Below, one piece after another: positions 34,201 through 46,200 of a stretch of 64,000 bases of DNA. Under the pieces are notes generated by a model, which saw only the letters and a list, made by a program, of their open reading frames with translations, did no database searches and had not been told where the DNA came from. The stretch's first letter is position 1. The number at the start of each line of letters is the position of its first letter. The translations under genes were made by a program, and so were the position numbers. This stretch comes from Drosophila miranda (Eukaryota; Arthropoda; Insecta; Diptera; Drosophilidae): assembly GCF_003369915.1 (NCBI RefSeq), contig NC_046674.1:12586001-12650000 (forward strand). The letters run 5' to 3'.

Positions 34201-36548
34201 TCAGAGGCAACCCCTCGGGGGCAACAGCCACAGCAAAAATATTTGATAAGCGCGTGCGAAAAAGCCCTTTGCTTGGGCTGCCACCGCTCGCTGGGAGACT
34301 GGCTGGTCAACGTGCCGCCTGAATGGATCCATCAATTTTAACCCTTGATTGCCGCCCGCACGCATGACAAAATAATTAGAGCCCCAGGAATCACAAATGG
34401 GGAACTCCTAAAGGAAATCTTTTTAGCAATATTGATTTTCCCTCCGAGCTTCTATAATTTTTTTTATTTGCTTGTTTTCCAGATGACATAAGCGCGACAG
34501 CGGCGCAGTCGTCGCAGTCGGCGTCGCCGCCAAAACCGCTAGTGGCCAGCATTGATAAGGCGACTCCGACGCCCACAGCCGCCACCGTGTCGGAAATCAA
34601 TTTGGCGAAGCCACACAAGGAGACAGCAGGAGCAGGAGCAGGAGCAGGAGCCGAGGCACAGGCAGACACGGCAGCAGAAAGGACGTCTACAACGCCCCAG
34701 GATGCAGGAGAGCAGGGCTCGCCTGGCAATCCAATCAGCGAGGATGCAGCGGAAATGCAAGAGCTAGGGGTAAGTTAAGGATTGAATCAAATTAGCGGAG
34801 AAGCACCCAAATTGAAAATTAAAACTGCAGGAGCAGCAATCTGCAGCAGCTGCTGCTCCCGAGGTTGATTAGTGTTCCTCCCACCCCACCCTACCCCAAC
34901 CGACCCCAACCGACCCGACCCGATCCAACCCGACCCGACCCGGCCTGATTGGGTTTCCAATTAGTGGTGTCGGGATTGCTATTGCTCCCGCATTCGTTTC
35001 TGGGTGTGCAGCGTGGCCTGCCCTGCTCATTATGCTCCACATTGGAGCTACGCACCGGGATAAATTAGGCCAAAGCATCCGAGGAACGATAGCCTGATAA
35101 TGACAGCCTCGACTGCGTTGCCTACAACAGACCCAACAGAGCCCACACCAAGCGCTCGCTAGCCTTTACGCAGCAGACGAGGGCCAAAAGAGAAGACCAA
35201 AAGCGAAGTGCGTTTAGCTCCATCGACCGGCTTTCTAGGCACTCACATTTACCCGAGAAGTGCTCGCTCGCTCTCTGAGAGAGAGCACACAGAAAGCTCT
35301 CCCAGAGAGAGGGCGAGCGAGTCTAACGGCCGGAAGCCTTTTTACAGGGTGTCGCAGTATACAGTATGTCTACGAGTATGTGAAAAGGGGCGCCTATTGA
35401 TTTTTGGGGCGCTACGTTGAACTTCACCCGGCTGACTACGACTACGACTATGACTGGAGCTCGAGCTGGAGATGGTGCGAGGTGAAGCTTGGCTCTTTAG
35501 GGGTTCTGGGTGTGCTGGGTGTGCTGGGTGCCCTGGGGGTCCTAGGGGTTGCCTGGTAACATGAGCTGCCATCAGCGAGCACGCGCCAGCTCTCGGATCG
35601 GAGCTTATAGCTGGGGCTAGGAGCTAAAAGTTTTTCAAGTGCCCGCCACTTGAGCGTAACAACTTTGTTGCTTCCTTTCGCAACTGCAAACTGGAAAACT
35701 AAATCGATTTTCTGCTTCCACTTGCAACAGCAGCAGCAACAGGAACATCCATTGCCGCCAGCCACAACGTCCATCAACTGGAGTACTTCCCCGCGACGCT
35801 CGCGCACTCCGCCCGTGCCACAGAACTCGCCCGTGGGCTATGGCCAGTCGGCCAGCGTCACGCCCGTGTTGGCTCCTCTGTTTCAGCAGCAGCAGACGCC
35901 GAGCAGCCATAAGCGGCAGACAACGGCTGCCAAAAGCCGGAGCATCAGCTGCAGCAACAGCAACAGCAATCGCATCATGGAATGCGATCTCATTCCCAGC
36001 AAGAAATCAAAGCGAAGGACAGGCAAAAGGGAAGCCGGAGGAGAGGAGCAGGCGGAGTCGGTGGAGTCCACAGTCAGAGAGCAGATAAGGGTGAGCAGAG
36101 TAACTGAAGGTGGTGTTAACTAGAAAAATTTGCAACTTTAATTTTCATATCCTTGAAGGACATCAAGCCGTTGCCTGGTTTCCTGCAGGCCTTTGGCTCC
36201 ACCGAAATTGGTCGCTTCTCGGAGAGGTTCCTGCAGACCCCCGAGTCGCTGGTCGAGCGCCTGGCCGAGGAATATGCCGCAAGCAACAGCACTTTCTCCC
36301 CCTATACCACGGGGGGCAACTACGAGACCCACTCCACGCCTCCTCAAAGCTATCATCCCTACGAGGAGCAGCAGCACGCTGGCTACCAGGGGCACATGCA
36401 CATGGCCCATGCACGGAACCGGGGAATGCGCGGACACGCCAACTATGGCTATGAAATGCCGGACTACATGGCGTATGAGCGATATGCGGCCTACGGAGCG
36501 GGCAGGCCACGACACCGATATGGGGAGATACGCTGCAATGGCTACTAA
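31286..36548 (+). CDS. His/Gln/Tyr-rich low-complexity protein, 700 aa, function unknown
   Basis: Exons 31286-32351, 34483-34769, 35731-36090 and 36159-36548 join with agreeing phases. The first ~90 residues are His/Tyr/Pro/Ser-rich (MSDRYQAGYYDHHQHTHSHS, YMPNYYRYAAYA). A poly-Gln/His tract covers ~120-155 and a His-Gln alternation ~217-231. Exon 2 is Ala/Thr/Ser-rich with an AGAGAGAGAE run. Exon 3 has a Gln run, a phosphorylatable stretch STSPRRSRTPPVPQNSP and a basic cluster IPSKKSKRRTGKREAGG resembling a nuclear signal. Exon 4 starts with a dense, probably conserved block DIKPLPGFLQAFGSTEIGRF followed by SERFLQTPESLVERLAEEYA. I do not recognise the protein. The composition suggests a nuclear regulator or condensate-forming factor; this is inference. 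Intron 1 is 2.1 kb, and the 3' flank has AATAAA near 37974 and 38003. Confidence 0.85.
32352..34482. other. Large first coding intron of the His/Gln-rich gene
   Basis: No exon or nested gene is convincing. It contains CA/TG microsatellites (33390-33420, 33575-33597, 34086-34104) and G-rich GGGGTGGAATG-type repeats near 32495-32530. Confidence 0.5.
34770..35730. other. Intron of the His/Gln-rich gene
   Basis: Contains a C-rich pentamer array (CCGACC/CGACC, 34890-34945) and a GA-rich stretch at 35260-35320. No exon seen. Confidence 0.5.
34890..34945. repeat. CGACC pentamer array
   Basis: Overlapping CCGACC and CAACCGACC copies, imperfect. Confidence 0.75.
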
Positions 36549-38760
36549 ATACACATAAACATACACATACACATACACATAAACACATGCATATACATAC
36601 ATACACATACATATGTATGTATGTATGCTTGTAGATCGATATAAGGGAGAGGAGTTTAGATTAGAGTTAGTGTTGTTGTAGTCGTGCAAAATCGTTGTCA
36701 TTCGAAATTCTCTGTGTGTGCCTTTTTCGGTCAAAATGCGACAATGATTAGCCGGGCCCCCACCCAGAAGAGTTTTTGTTGTTGGGTAGGGGATGGGGGG
36801 TAGAATATCGGCATGTTGATTGCAGTCAAAATTCAAGAATAACCAGAAACCAGAAACCAAGAAGCCAAAATATTGTTAGCAAACCGTCTATGTGTAAATT
36901 AATAATCAATTAGGTGCATAAGTAGTTCAATCTATTTTAAATCGAAACAGTTTTAAATCGAAACTAAAATCTTGTCCCACTGTACATACAAATGCATTTC
37001 GTATATGTAATATGTAATATGTAGACATAAGCAAACTGATAATTCAGTCGGTCAAAGGTCTTTCGAGCAGTTATTCAACTTTACAAAAAATCTACAATAT
37101 ATACAGAGGACCGTGTCAAGATTTAACATTTATCTTGGGCACAAAATTCTTAAAGCGGTTCTTGGCCCAACAACATGCGAAAAAAAAAGATTGAGAATAC
37201 AATTAATGTTAGTAAAAAAAAGATGTGCCATTGAAAATCGATCTTTAATCAAAAACACCATTAATATTTTAGGAACTACGTTTATGTACAATACAAATTC
37301 ATGTTTAGCTACTAGTCTAGGCTCCAGCCAGATAGTTATTGTAATGTTAAAGCAATTCAGTACACACAGATACTAAAAAACAAAACACTACAGACACACA
37401 TACACTTGATCCACCGCACTAATTTGTACTTGGCAAAATGTATTACCAGGTACGAGTATGTATCGTATCTCTATTCTATCCATTTACTAACAATCTAACC
37501 GAATTCGTATGCCCTTTTCGAATTGATTTCTTTGTTCGATTAAGTGCCTTAATTTACTTGATTTCCGAATATTGTATCGTATATTCTATCTATCTGTGCG
37601 TGAAGAAATACAACAGGCATAATCGAATTTGTGTTGTATGATTTACTCGGACACAGGTAGGCAAACCAGACAACAAATTCAGGTTTCAAATGGGCCCAAA
37701 CAAAATTTCAAATCAATGAAAGCGAGCGAACAAAGCACAAGAATACCCCCAAAAACACATCGAGCAACATTCAAAAATGTTTAATAGCGTTTAAAATTAG
37801 TTAATATACGAGTGTGTAAGGAACACGCACTCACCCCAAAAAAGAAAGTAAGCCCCGTAGCGTGGACACCACCAACCAACAACCTCCCAATCACAAAATC
37901 GTTCTTCAACAAAAGCAGTGGACGAATAATAAGAACACAAGTATTTAGTATAATTACAATAAGCCCGTGTGTAAATAAATATTTGAAAGTTTGAATTTTA
38001 TGAAATAAAGTACACAAAAAATGATTAGCAAATGAATGTTGGCAAACGAAATGCTAAAGTCCTTGTATTTGTCTTTGATGTATACCGGTTTGTGTATCTC
38101 GCTTTAAGGTTTCTTATGCCCGGGCTTCGAAGATTATATGGGTATATACGTATTAGATTTGTTGTGAAAGTGGATGTGTGTACCACCCAGAAGCAAGCCT
38201 TTCCGACCCCATAGATTATTTATTCTTGATCAGCATCAATAGCTATGTGGATATAACTATGTCTCAGAGACTAAATGAGCTAGAGCAACAACATTTGGTC
38301 TAGACTCCTGTAATGTCACCCCACTCCTTCCGTCACTCCTTCCGACCCCACAAAGAACGAAATTCTGTGACTCCACGATTGGAATAGAAAATTACCATAT
38401 CTACCAGAACGCCGAAGCCGGATCAGATCGGATTATTATTATAGCCAGAAGGAACAAATTTAGTTGCAGTGGCTACGAGGCTACTCCTTCTCTCTCTATC
38501 TCTCACGCACTCTTCCTCGTGCAGTGAGCTCTGGCGAAGGAGAGCGAGTTAAACAAGAGAACAGTTCGACCGATTTTGATGACATCAGCATCAGAGCCCA
38601 AAAAAGTCCCATGATTAAAATCCCAACAAAAACATACGGAATTATAGATTATAGATATAAATTTATTTGAATAATATGACAATTTGTTGTTGTCTTTTCG
38701 AAGCATTACAGTACAAAATTTAAAATGCATAGATGGATCTTATTACAAAACTTATTTAAG
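36549..38760. other. 3' UTR and intergenic DNA
   Basis: Starts with a CATACA-type simple repeat (36550-36630). The A/T-rich rest has candidate AATAAA signals near 37974 and 38003. No convincing gene. Confidence 0.5.
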
Positions 38761-38814
38761 CTGAAATGAAGATTTGTTCGATTCCATTCTCGTCTCTGTT
38801 CGGGGTGATTGTTT

Positions 38815-39025
38815 TCTGAAAAGAAAAACAGGACAGGATTAACCCTTTCATTAGGAATTCAGAAGGTACAATAACTTACCAACAAAAGCATCTTAAAATC
38901 TTCAGGATATCATTCACATTTTTTTGACTGTCTTCGGCATTGAGGAGGTTTTTGTACTTGTAATCACTGTTGGAATTATTGTCTGATATTTCCAAAATAC
39001 GTTGCAGCTCTAGGTCCGTACTCAT
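38815..39025 (-). CDS. Tentative 48-aa small gene with one intron
   Basis: The minus-strand exon 39025-38880 reads MSTDLELQRILEISDNNSNS and continues DYKYKNLLNAEDSQKN to a good donor TTG|GTAAGT. A matching acceptor, TTTTCTTTTCAG, opens at 38815. The stop codon TGA is formed across the junction (TG|A). Retention of the intron would also stop one codon later. The good splice sites and the even, non-repetitive composition argue for a transcribed gene, but a stop made exactly at the junction is unusual and no family is recognised. Confidence 0.3.
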
Positions 39026-39568
39026 GATTAATTCAAGATTTAACGGTGGAAAAAATAAGTATGAATTAAGTCGACTCGACTGCTCGCACCAAGCTCTGAA
39101 ATTAAAGTGAATTAAAGATTGTGAAAAGTCTCCATTTGAAATTTATGTTCACGCGTTTTCCGGCCATTTCCACTTTAAACTCTGTAGCTCTAGAAAAACT
39201 GTCAAAAATATCGATCAGAAATTAAATATATCGAGTATATTCAATTGGATCGCATTCATATCCACTTAATGATTCACTTTCAAACAAATCCAGTTTGGCG
39301 CGCAGGTACGTAGTTATGCGGCGTAGTTACCGTGTAGTTGCGATGTAAAAAATGACATTTTTGTTGACTTTCCTTGTTTAACTTCAAGTTTATAAACAAT
39401 CCAATAAAAATATATCGTGGTTTTTTCTTAACTTTAGAGGCAAGATGGCATGGATCTATAAGAATTTACAATCAGTACAAAAAGAAGGTTCGTTACAATA
39501 TTAACGTTTTTTTTACGTCTATTTCGGTATATTTCTTATCGGTAAGTGCTCTCTCCTGCGACGAAAAA

Positions 39569-40034
39569 ATGAGTCGCAATTTTGAATGGGCTATAGAAAG
39601 GGGCATGGACAACAGACAAAAATGGCCAATGAAAATTGCAAAGTTCGTACGAACTTCACCCCTCAAATCGCTTGTTAGGACAATATCATATATGATGAGA
39701 AAAGCAGCGTGACCGCTTATGGTATTTTTAATACTTTTTGGTATTTTTTAGGTCAAAATTGAGCCGATGGTATATTTACGGCATATCGGTCACTTTAAAA
39801 CAATTTCTATTTAGCGCTCAAGTTTGGTGGGACTTGCTCCATTTTTTGTGGGAGTTGCTGTTACGTCTTATGTTGCTGGCAGCCTTTGTATGGGCTAGAC
39901 TCATGTGCCGAGAAATCGAGGAGCACTGTCCCTCAACACTAAGCGGATTGAGAAACATTCTTCATACCCTGAAAAACAGATATCGAATTGAGAAAATGTT
40001 TGTTATCTCAAGCTCCAATATATGCAGAAGATAG
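39569..40034 (+). CDS. Tentative 119-aa single-pass membrane protein
   Basis: Exon 39569-39708 (ATG in context AAAAATGA; MSRNFEWAIERGMDNRQKWP) has a weak donor GTGACC. Exon 39815-40034 begins after TTCTATTTAG. The phases fit and the join reads MMRKAAAQVWWDLLHFLWEL. Residues ~50-75 (WWDLLHFLWELLLRLMLLAAFVW, quoted from two parts of the helix) form one hydrophobic segment. A basic N-terminus and a mixed C-terminal tail (EEHCPSTLSGLRNILHTLKN) flank it. No family recognised. The intron contains a degenerate copy of the motif 6/motif 1 promoter module, so the two exons might instead be separate relics. Confidence 0.3.
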
Positions 40035-40324
40035 TCAGTCTGTGTTTTAAAGCTATTTCAACGATATTTTGCCGCTTTTGTCTTCTCACAGAGATTCATA
40101 ATAGGAATCGTGATCGAGATATATTTACAAGACACTTATCAAATGCATAAATATGTCTAACACATATCACTCTGAGCAAAGGTCTTTATTAATTACGGTT
40201 TAAAACAGCTTGGACAAACAGTATCTTCTTATTTAATGATCGAAATAGGGTATAAAAAGGACCATACTCCGGTTAACATAACACTTACATACGTTACATT
40301 CCATAGTCACTTGCGTTGGCACTG

Positions 40325-40695
40325 TTTTTTTGTTGACCTTTTTTTGTTTAAACCTTGTTTTATACACAAATTAATAAAAAGGAATACTTAAAGGTAACTT
40401 ATCTTATAGAAAATTGATTCATCAATGGCCTAAAATTACGTGGCCAAAACTTAAAGTTTTAGTTAGCCAGCATTATTCCTCGGAATATCAAAATTGAGCA
40501 ATAGGAACGATTTTTCTCTTACGTTTTATTTGATTGACCTTCCTTGCTAAAACCTTTTTTAGACAAGATCCAATAAAAGCAAGTAGTTAAAATGAACCAG
40601 TCAAGTAGAAAATTAAATCATTAATTGCAAAAAATTATGTAGGAAGCGCTGCGGCTCATATTTAGCTAGTAATATTCGACGGAATATCAAAAACA
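40325..40695. repeat. Diverged ~185-bp tandem duplication with a partial third copy
   Basis: Two units run from about 40325 and 40510. Both pass from TTGACCTT...TTTAAACCTT-like sequence through AATAAAA to a shared end CGGAATATCAAAA. A partial copy of the first third (TTGTTGACTTTCCTTG, AATCCAATAAAAA) occurs at 39360-39415. Divergence is large, so the duplication is old. Confidence 0.55.
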
Positions 40696-40715
40696 AGGAA
40701 TATGTATAATACACC

Positions 40716-40957
40716 TTGAGTTCGTCAGTATATTTACGGTATATTTTTAAAATGAGACGGTATATTTTGGTGCATTTCTGAGAGTCGGAGGGTATATTTT
40801 ATCGACAAATCAGCGGTCACACTGCTTCCAATTATTTTGAACCGAGCGGTTGCTGCGCGTCGTTGTCGAATTAAGTAAATACAACTTAATCAGAGTGTGG
40901 AGAGCAGCTTTTAACTTTTTTTTTTTGAGCCGGCCGTTCGTTCGTTTTTGACCAAAG
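40716..40957 (+). promoter_or_regulatory. Motif 6/motif 1 (M1BP) promoter and noncoding first exon
   Basis: Three or more GGTATATTT motifs (40735-40800) precede a perfect M1BP site CGGTCACACTG at 40814-40824. In fly housekeeping promoters transcription starts within tens of bases of this site. A candidate first exon then runs to donor CAAAG|GTAAAAAC near 40957. No ATG-led coding exon of this transcript was found in the window, so the gene body probably lies to the right, past 64 kb. Confidence 0.65.
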
Positions 40958-43218
40958 GTAAAAACACGATAAAAACAAAAACAAATTTATGCTATGTTCC
41001 GTGCTTGTGTGCGTGTTTCGCCGCGACCATGAAACAACAAGATAGTGCCGAATTTTTTTTTGAATTCCGAAAAGTCTGTTGATATATCCCCCGAAAATAT
41101 CAAAAATAAATATTTCAATGTTCGATATATCATGAAACAACGGAAACTGCCTGCGTCGCCTTCATCGAATTTGTAGATAAAAGTTGTGTCCGGTGCGCGT
41201 TTTTTAAATGAAAAAGGATTTTTGTGTAGGCAAAAATAGTTAACAATTGCAGCAAGGTAATGGAAAATATTCCCCTTAGTAGTCCCCCCCCCATAAAAGT
41301 GTAAGCTGTAAATCAAAAACGACAAATTGCAAAACAAAAAGTGCCGGAAAACTGATGTACAAAAATATGTAATTGGCGTGGCAAAAGGGGCAGAAGGAAA
41401 ACGCACTTAAAGTGAGAGACGCCGACGCTGACATTCTCATCTTTTGCATATGCTTCTGAGTGTGTGTGTGTGTTTGTGGGTGTGCGATAGTGGGAATAGC
41501 AAAAATCATGGACGCCACTCCTTTTGCGCAAAGAAATTTAATAAAAAAGAAAAGAGGATAAAAAGGTGGCTTGCGGCTGCTGTATAATAGAGCGAGAGAG
41601 AGAGAGAACTAAAACGAAGCTGCGCCGGAGTCGAAAGAACAGAACACATAAAGTGATACGCAAAAAACACATACAAACAAAAACAATAAGCAGGAAGAGG
41701 AATAGGAATAGGAATAGGATGGAGACGAAGAAGGAGAGGGAGAGTGGTGAATGTAAGAGGGGAAGAGGTGCAACACCAATCTTATTGTTGGATTTTAAGC
41801 AGAAATATGATAAAAATAAATAGCAAGCAAAAGCCGACGACGCCGCCGCCGACCCGGCAATCATCGGGTAGCGGCATTTTTTGGCATCGTCGCGACTGAG
41901 GTGTGCAACGACAAAGGGGGTGGCATACATATATGTATGTGCGTGTGTGAGTGTGCTTGTCTGTCCGTGTCCCTCGCAATGCGCAGAAGCAAAGATGTAA
42001 AACACCAAAATTCTAATTTGCAATATTTCACTCCTTAACTAACCAAAAAAAGGCCAGCCAACAGCTGGCCAAAAGATTGAAACACCTGGCAAACCTGACC
42101 ACAAGAGCATTTAACAGTTAAACGGCACTCCATCTGGCATTGGCTCCTTTTTTATGGCTTTTAATAACTCGCAAAAACGAAAACGGGTTTCGGTGCAAGG
42201 CTTTTGGAGGCCCTTGTGAGCGTGTGTGAGTGTGTGTTTGTGTGTTTGTGTGTGTAGGTGCAAGTGAGCAGGAAATACCATGGCAAAGAACCGTTGCTGA
42301 TCGGTAAACTGCAGCAAAAGAGAACGTAGATCGGGTTGGCACAAGGTGTGTGAATACAGTGAGGTGAGGTACTCACGATCTTCGATTTGTATAAATATGT
42401 ACTATTTTTTTCACCCACTTGTTTTTCTGCACCCGAAATATGAATTATGCGAGGGAAATCTGTGATCGTCACACCCCATATGCTTAATATACCTTGGGCG
42501 AGCACAGTGCAAACAATGCAAGCAAAACAAGAGGCAAATGACTTTTATTTTTCTTTGCTGTTGTCTTAGGTTCTGTATGTGAGAGTGGGTTCGTTCTCTG
42601 TGATAAGTCGCTTTCGCTGTTGCTGTTGTTGCTATTGCCCGTCTGGGTTCTCATTTATCGCTACTTTTTATCCGTAATTGTTTTGCAATGGCCGCCATTT
42701 ATGCCAATATGCAAATATCTTCACTTCACTCCACTCATCACCCCCCTGCCCTCCCCTATCATCATTCGATTCCATTTGTACTATTTCCTCAATAAAAAAA
42801 ATATTGCTGGCAACTCTGTTTTCATTGCTACGGAGGCCACACAACACATTGTTCTTGTTCTTTTGCTGTTCTTTTATTGCTGCTTCGTCTCCTTCTTTTG
42901 TTGCTTCTCTTGGATAACATTTCACCAGTCGTCCCCCTCTCCCACGCGTCGCGTGCGCTTGAGCTTCTTCTCATTTGTTTATTTTTAGTTGCGGAATTTC
43001 TGGTTACAAAAGCGGTATATTATTTCAATGACTTTACTCTGCTGCCCCTCTTACTCCACCTCCTCCCTTTGTTCCTCCCTCTTTCAATGACTTTACTTTG
43101 TTATTGTTCTGTTCTACTGCTGCTGCTCCTTGTCTTCCTTCTCCTTCTTCTCCTGCTGCTGCCTTCATCTCCATCCTCACCTCCCTCTCAACGTGCTGCT
43201 GCCTTCTTTGTCTTGCAG

Positions 43219-43269
43219 AAACAGTTGCATTTGCGCTTGAAGTCAGAGAGCGAGGGCGAGCGACTTAAG
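43219..43269 (+). other. Possible 51-nt in-frame microexon
   Basis: A ~150-nt pyrimidine tract ends in GTCTTGCAG. The next 51 nt encode KQLHLRLKSESEGERLK without a stop and end CTTAAG|GTGTGG. The size is a multiple of three, and the acceptor is very strong while the donor is moderate. It may be an alternative exon of the transcript starting near 40.83 kb. Confidence 0.2.
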
Positions 43270-46200
43270 GTGTGGGGGTGGGGTAAGTGGAAGTAGGGAC
43301 TGATCCAAGAAAGGAAGCCTGATGAAGGGGATTAGGGGGTAGAAAGCAGTGGCAAAGGAAGATGGAGGATTTATGGCTAAATTACGAAAGCTACTGCGTG
43401 AGCGATATGGAGATTCCTTGCAAGAGCAGGTGAGAGGAATTGCATAAAGCTTCCTTGTGGATTAGCAGTCTCTCATATGGATCAAGAAGAAGTCAGATAG
43501 AGGGAATGACTGTTTAAGAGAGAGAGCGATTGTTCTTTCATAAGGAATGGCAAAATATATAGCGAGAGGGAGTCATTCTCCTTCCTTGACTTCTGTCTCC
43601 TTTATTCGATGTATTTTTTGTTCTCCGTTTATTTATAGTTTATTCTCTTAAATCTTTGAATTTGTAGATGCCTGCACACAATAATCCCATCGTTAATTTG
43701 TCGCTGACTTTAAAACTCGTAAAATCCACGCAACATTTGTGCCGCGTTTCATTCAAACATAAAACTTTCGCCCACGCTAGCTTCATTTACATAACATTAA
43801 TTAGTCAAATGCGCAAACACACATATGTACATACACACACACACTCGAATACTCTGACACACACACACACACAAAGTATTGAGGAAATTATTCTTAATTA
43901 ACGAAAACACATAAAATCGAATCTTATTCGGTTGACAGATTGAACATTTAAATGCGTTAATTTCCGAGCCAAATCTCGACTTTATATGCTAATGGCTTTT
44001 ATGCCCATTTGTATGCGCTGCGCCTTGGATTTATTGTTTCACATTTTTTGCATTATTTATGGAAAAGCTTTTGCAATGCAGGCGGCGGCAAGCAGCAACA
44101 AATATTCGTAAATAGTTGTTTAGGTCACAGATCCGCTCGGCTTGGCTTCGGCTTCGGTCTCAGTCCGGTCCGCTATTTCAAACGAAATCGAGATTGCAGA
44201 TCTCTCGCCAAAGCTCTTGTTTATGTTTTGCACCCAGTGGTAGGGGGGGTACCATGGGTGTGATGTGCCGTTGGGGAGGTACGTAACAGGCAGGGGATTC
44301 AATGGATTCTTGGTAGAATATTGCCTTGAATTTCATGGGATTCGATTGGATGCCAAGCATATGGAATAAGTTCTTAATTTCAGCATGTGTTTCATTCAAA
44401 TCCAAACATATTCTCAATTATCAATGGGTATCGAATAGTAGGGAGTGCAAATTTGATAGCATTCTGAATGGTTTTGTCTCCGTTTTTGGTGGCCCACGCG
44501 CAGCTGTTGAAATCAAGTTTAGGCAATGATCCGATATCTCTGGCTCCTCTCCCTTCCCCTCTCCCTCTCTCTCTCGCTCTATACTTTATCCACTGTTACG
44601 TCACTTGATTTGGCGCAAGTTTAGCACACGACTTGACTCTCTCTCTCTCTCTTTTTGGGGTTGCTCGCCTCTGATCTTGGGATTTGGCCTGGCATTTTCG
44701 TTCAGCTTTTCAATGGAAACCCATAAACTGGAAACAATAGTAATGGCAATAGGCTATAATAACTGTTGCCGTTTGGGTCTCCCATTTCCATTCCCCTCCC
44801 CATTCCCCTCCCCCTTCACACATGTGCGCAAAATGTCGCTTTTATTTATTCATCTCTTATCTCTTTCCAGCTGCTGCTGTTGTGGATTCTCCATATAAGG
44901 AATCTCGAAATTGTGCGTTGCGTGACTTTCGTGGTCTTTCGGGTGATCAATGATCACGATTCCATTCCCCAATTCATGGCCTAAGGCCATTTCGGGGGTT
45001 TTGTTGCTGTTGCTGTTGTTTTTTTTTATTGTCTAAAGAAAAGCGATATTAGCGAGACTTTAATGGGACCATTTGCGGTTTAGTTTTAATTTGATCGTTG
45101 CGCATAGGTTCAATGAACCCCCCCTCTTGATTGCAGCTAATTTTGGCAAAAAGAGAAGAGGAGGCAAAACCTTATCTTACGAATTTTTGCTCTAAATGAG
45201 GGAATGTTTGTGGAATGATTAAGGGATGTGTTTCTATATTTTAAAGTGGAATTTGTGGTACATTTCTTATACAGCAGAAATATAAAAAAATTACATGTTT
45301 TTGAATTTGTTTAGGACTAAGAGACTTTGAATATTCCTACAAGATTTCTCTCCCAAGAAACTTCTTGAATACGTTATGCATGAGAGTAAAAGATACTTGG
45401 AGCCCCAGCTGCAGTCCCTCCCCCAGCCATTCGTTAACCCACACCTCTCTCTATCTCTCTCTCTCTCTCTTGTAACAGAGCCACATGGTCGTCGTGCAAC
45501 CACTTTTGGGGGCACTTTTGTCCACTAGAAAAAAACTCCCCGTTTTGAAAAACTTGAAATGTTTTTTCGTGGCCCACGGGCGAAAAACAAAAGCAAAAAA
45601 AAACGGAGTGAAACATTGGAGTAAAACATGAAGCAGCAGCAGCAGCAGCAGCAAGAGAGCTTTCAAATCACATAACATAAACCACACACCATGCACCATG
45701 CGGCAGCCGGCTGGCTGCTGCTTGTGGGGGGCGGGTGGTGCACTGGTGGTACCACTTGAGGCACCACTCCTCCTCCGCCTCCTCCTACTCTCAGCCTCTC
45801 AGCCACTCAGCCACTCAGTCTCTCCGCCTCCGATCGATATGCGCCTGCAGCAGGCATTATGTGTCGCTTCGGCATTAACATACATTTGTTTAAGCCACAT
45901 CTCAAAGAGAGCTCTTAACCCTCTCTCTCTCTCTCTGTCTCTCTCTCCCCCCCCTCTCTGTCTCTATGTGAGACAATGAGCTGGTGCTGCTGCTGTTGGA
46001 ATTGTGTAACCCAAAGCCACCTTCCAAATGCAGCATTTGCACCACGAAATGAGGCAATAACAGAATGAAGCAAAAGAATGGCAGTTGCATGACTTGGACC
46101 ATTCGTATGCCGCATGCCTCCGCCCACTCGTGGAGTTAACAATGTAAATTGCACCATCCATCGTCACCTTCAAGGTTTGTTCTCAGCGAAGGTATCTTCT

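Noticed and set aside
36138..36860. 240-aa minus-strand frame
   Set aside because: Antisense shadow of the last coding exon of the His/Gln-rich gene, extended through a CATACA repeat.
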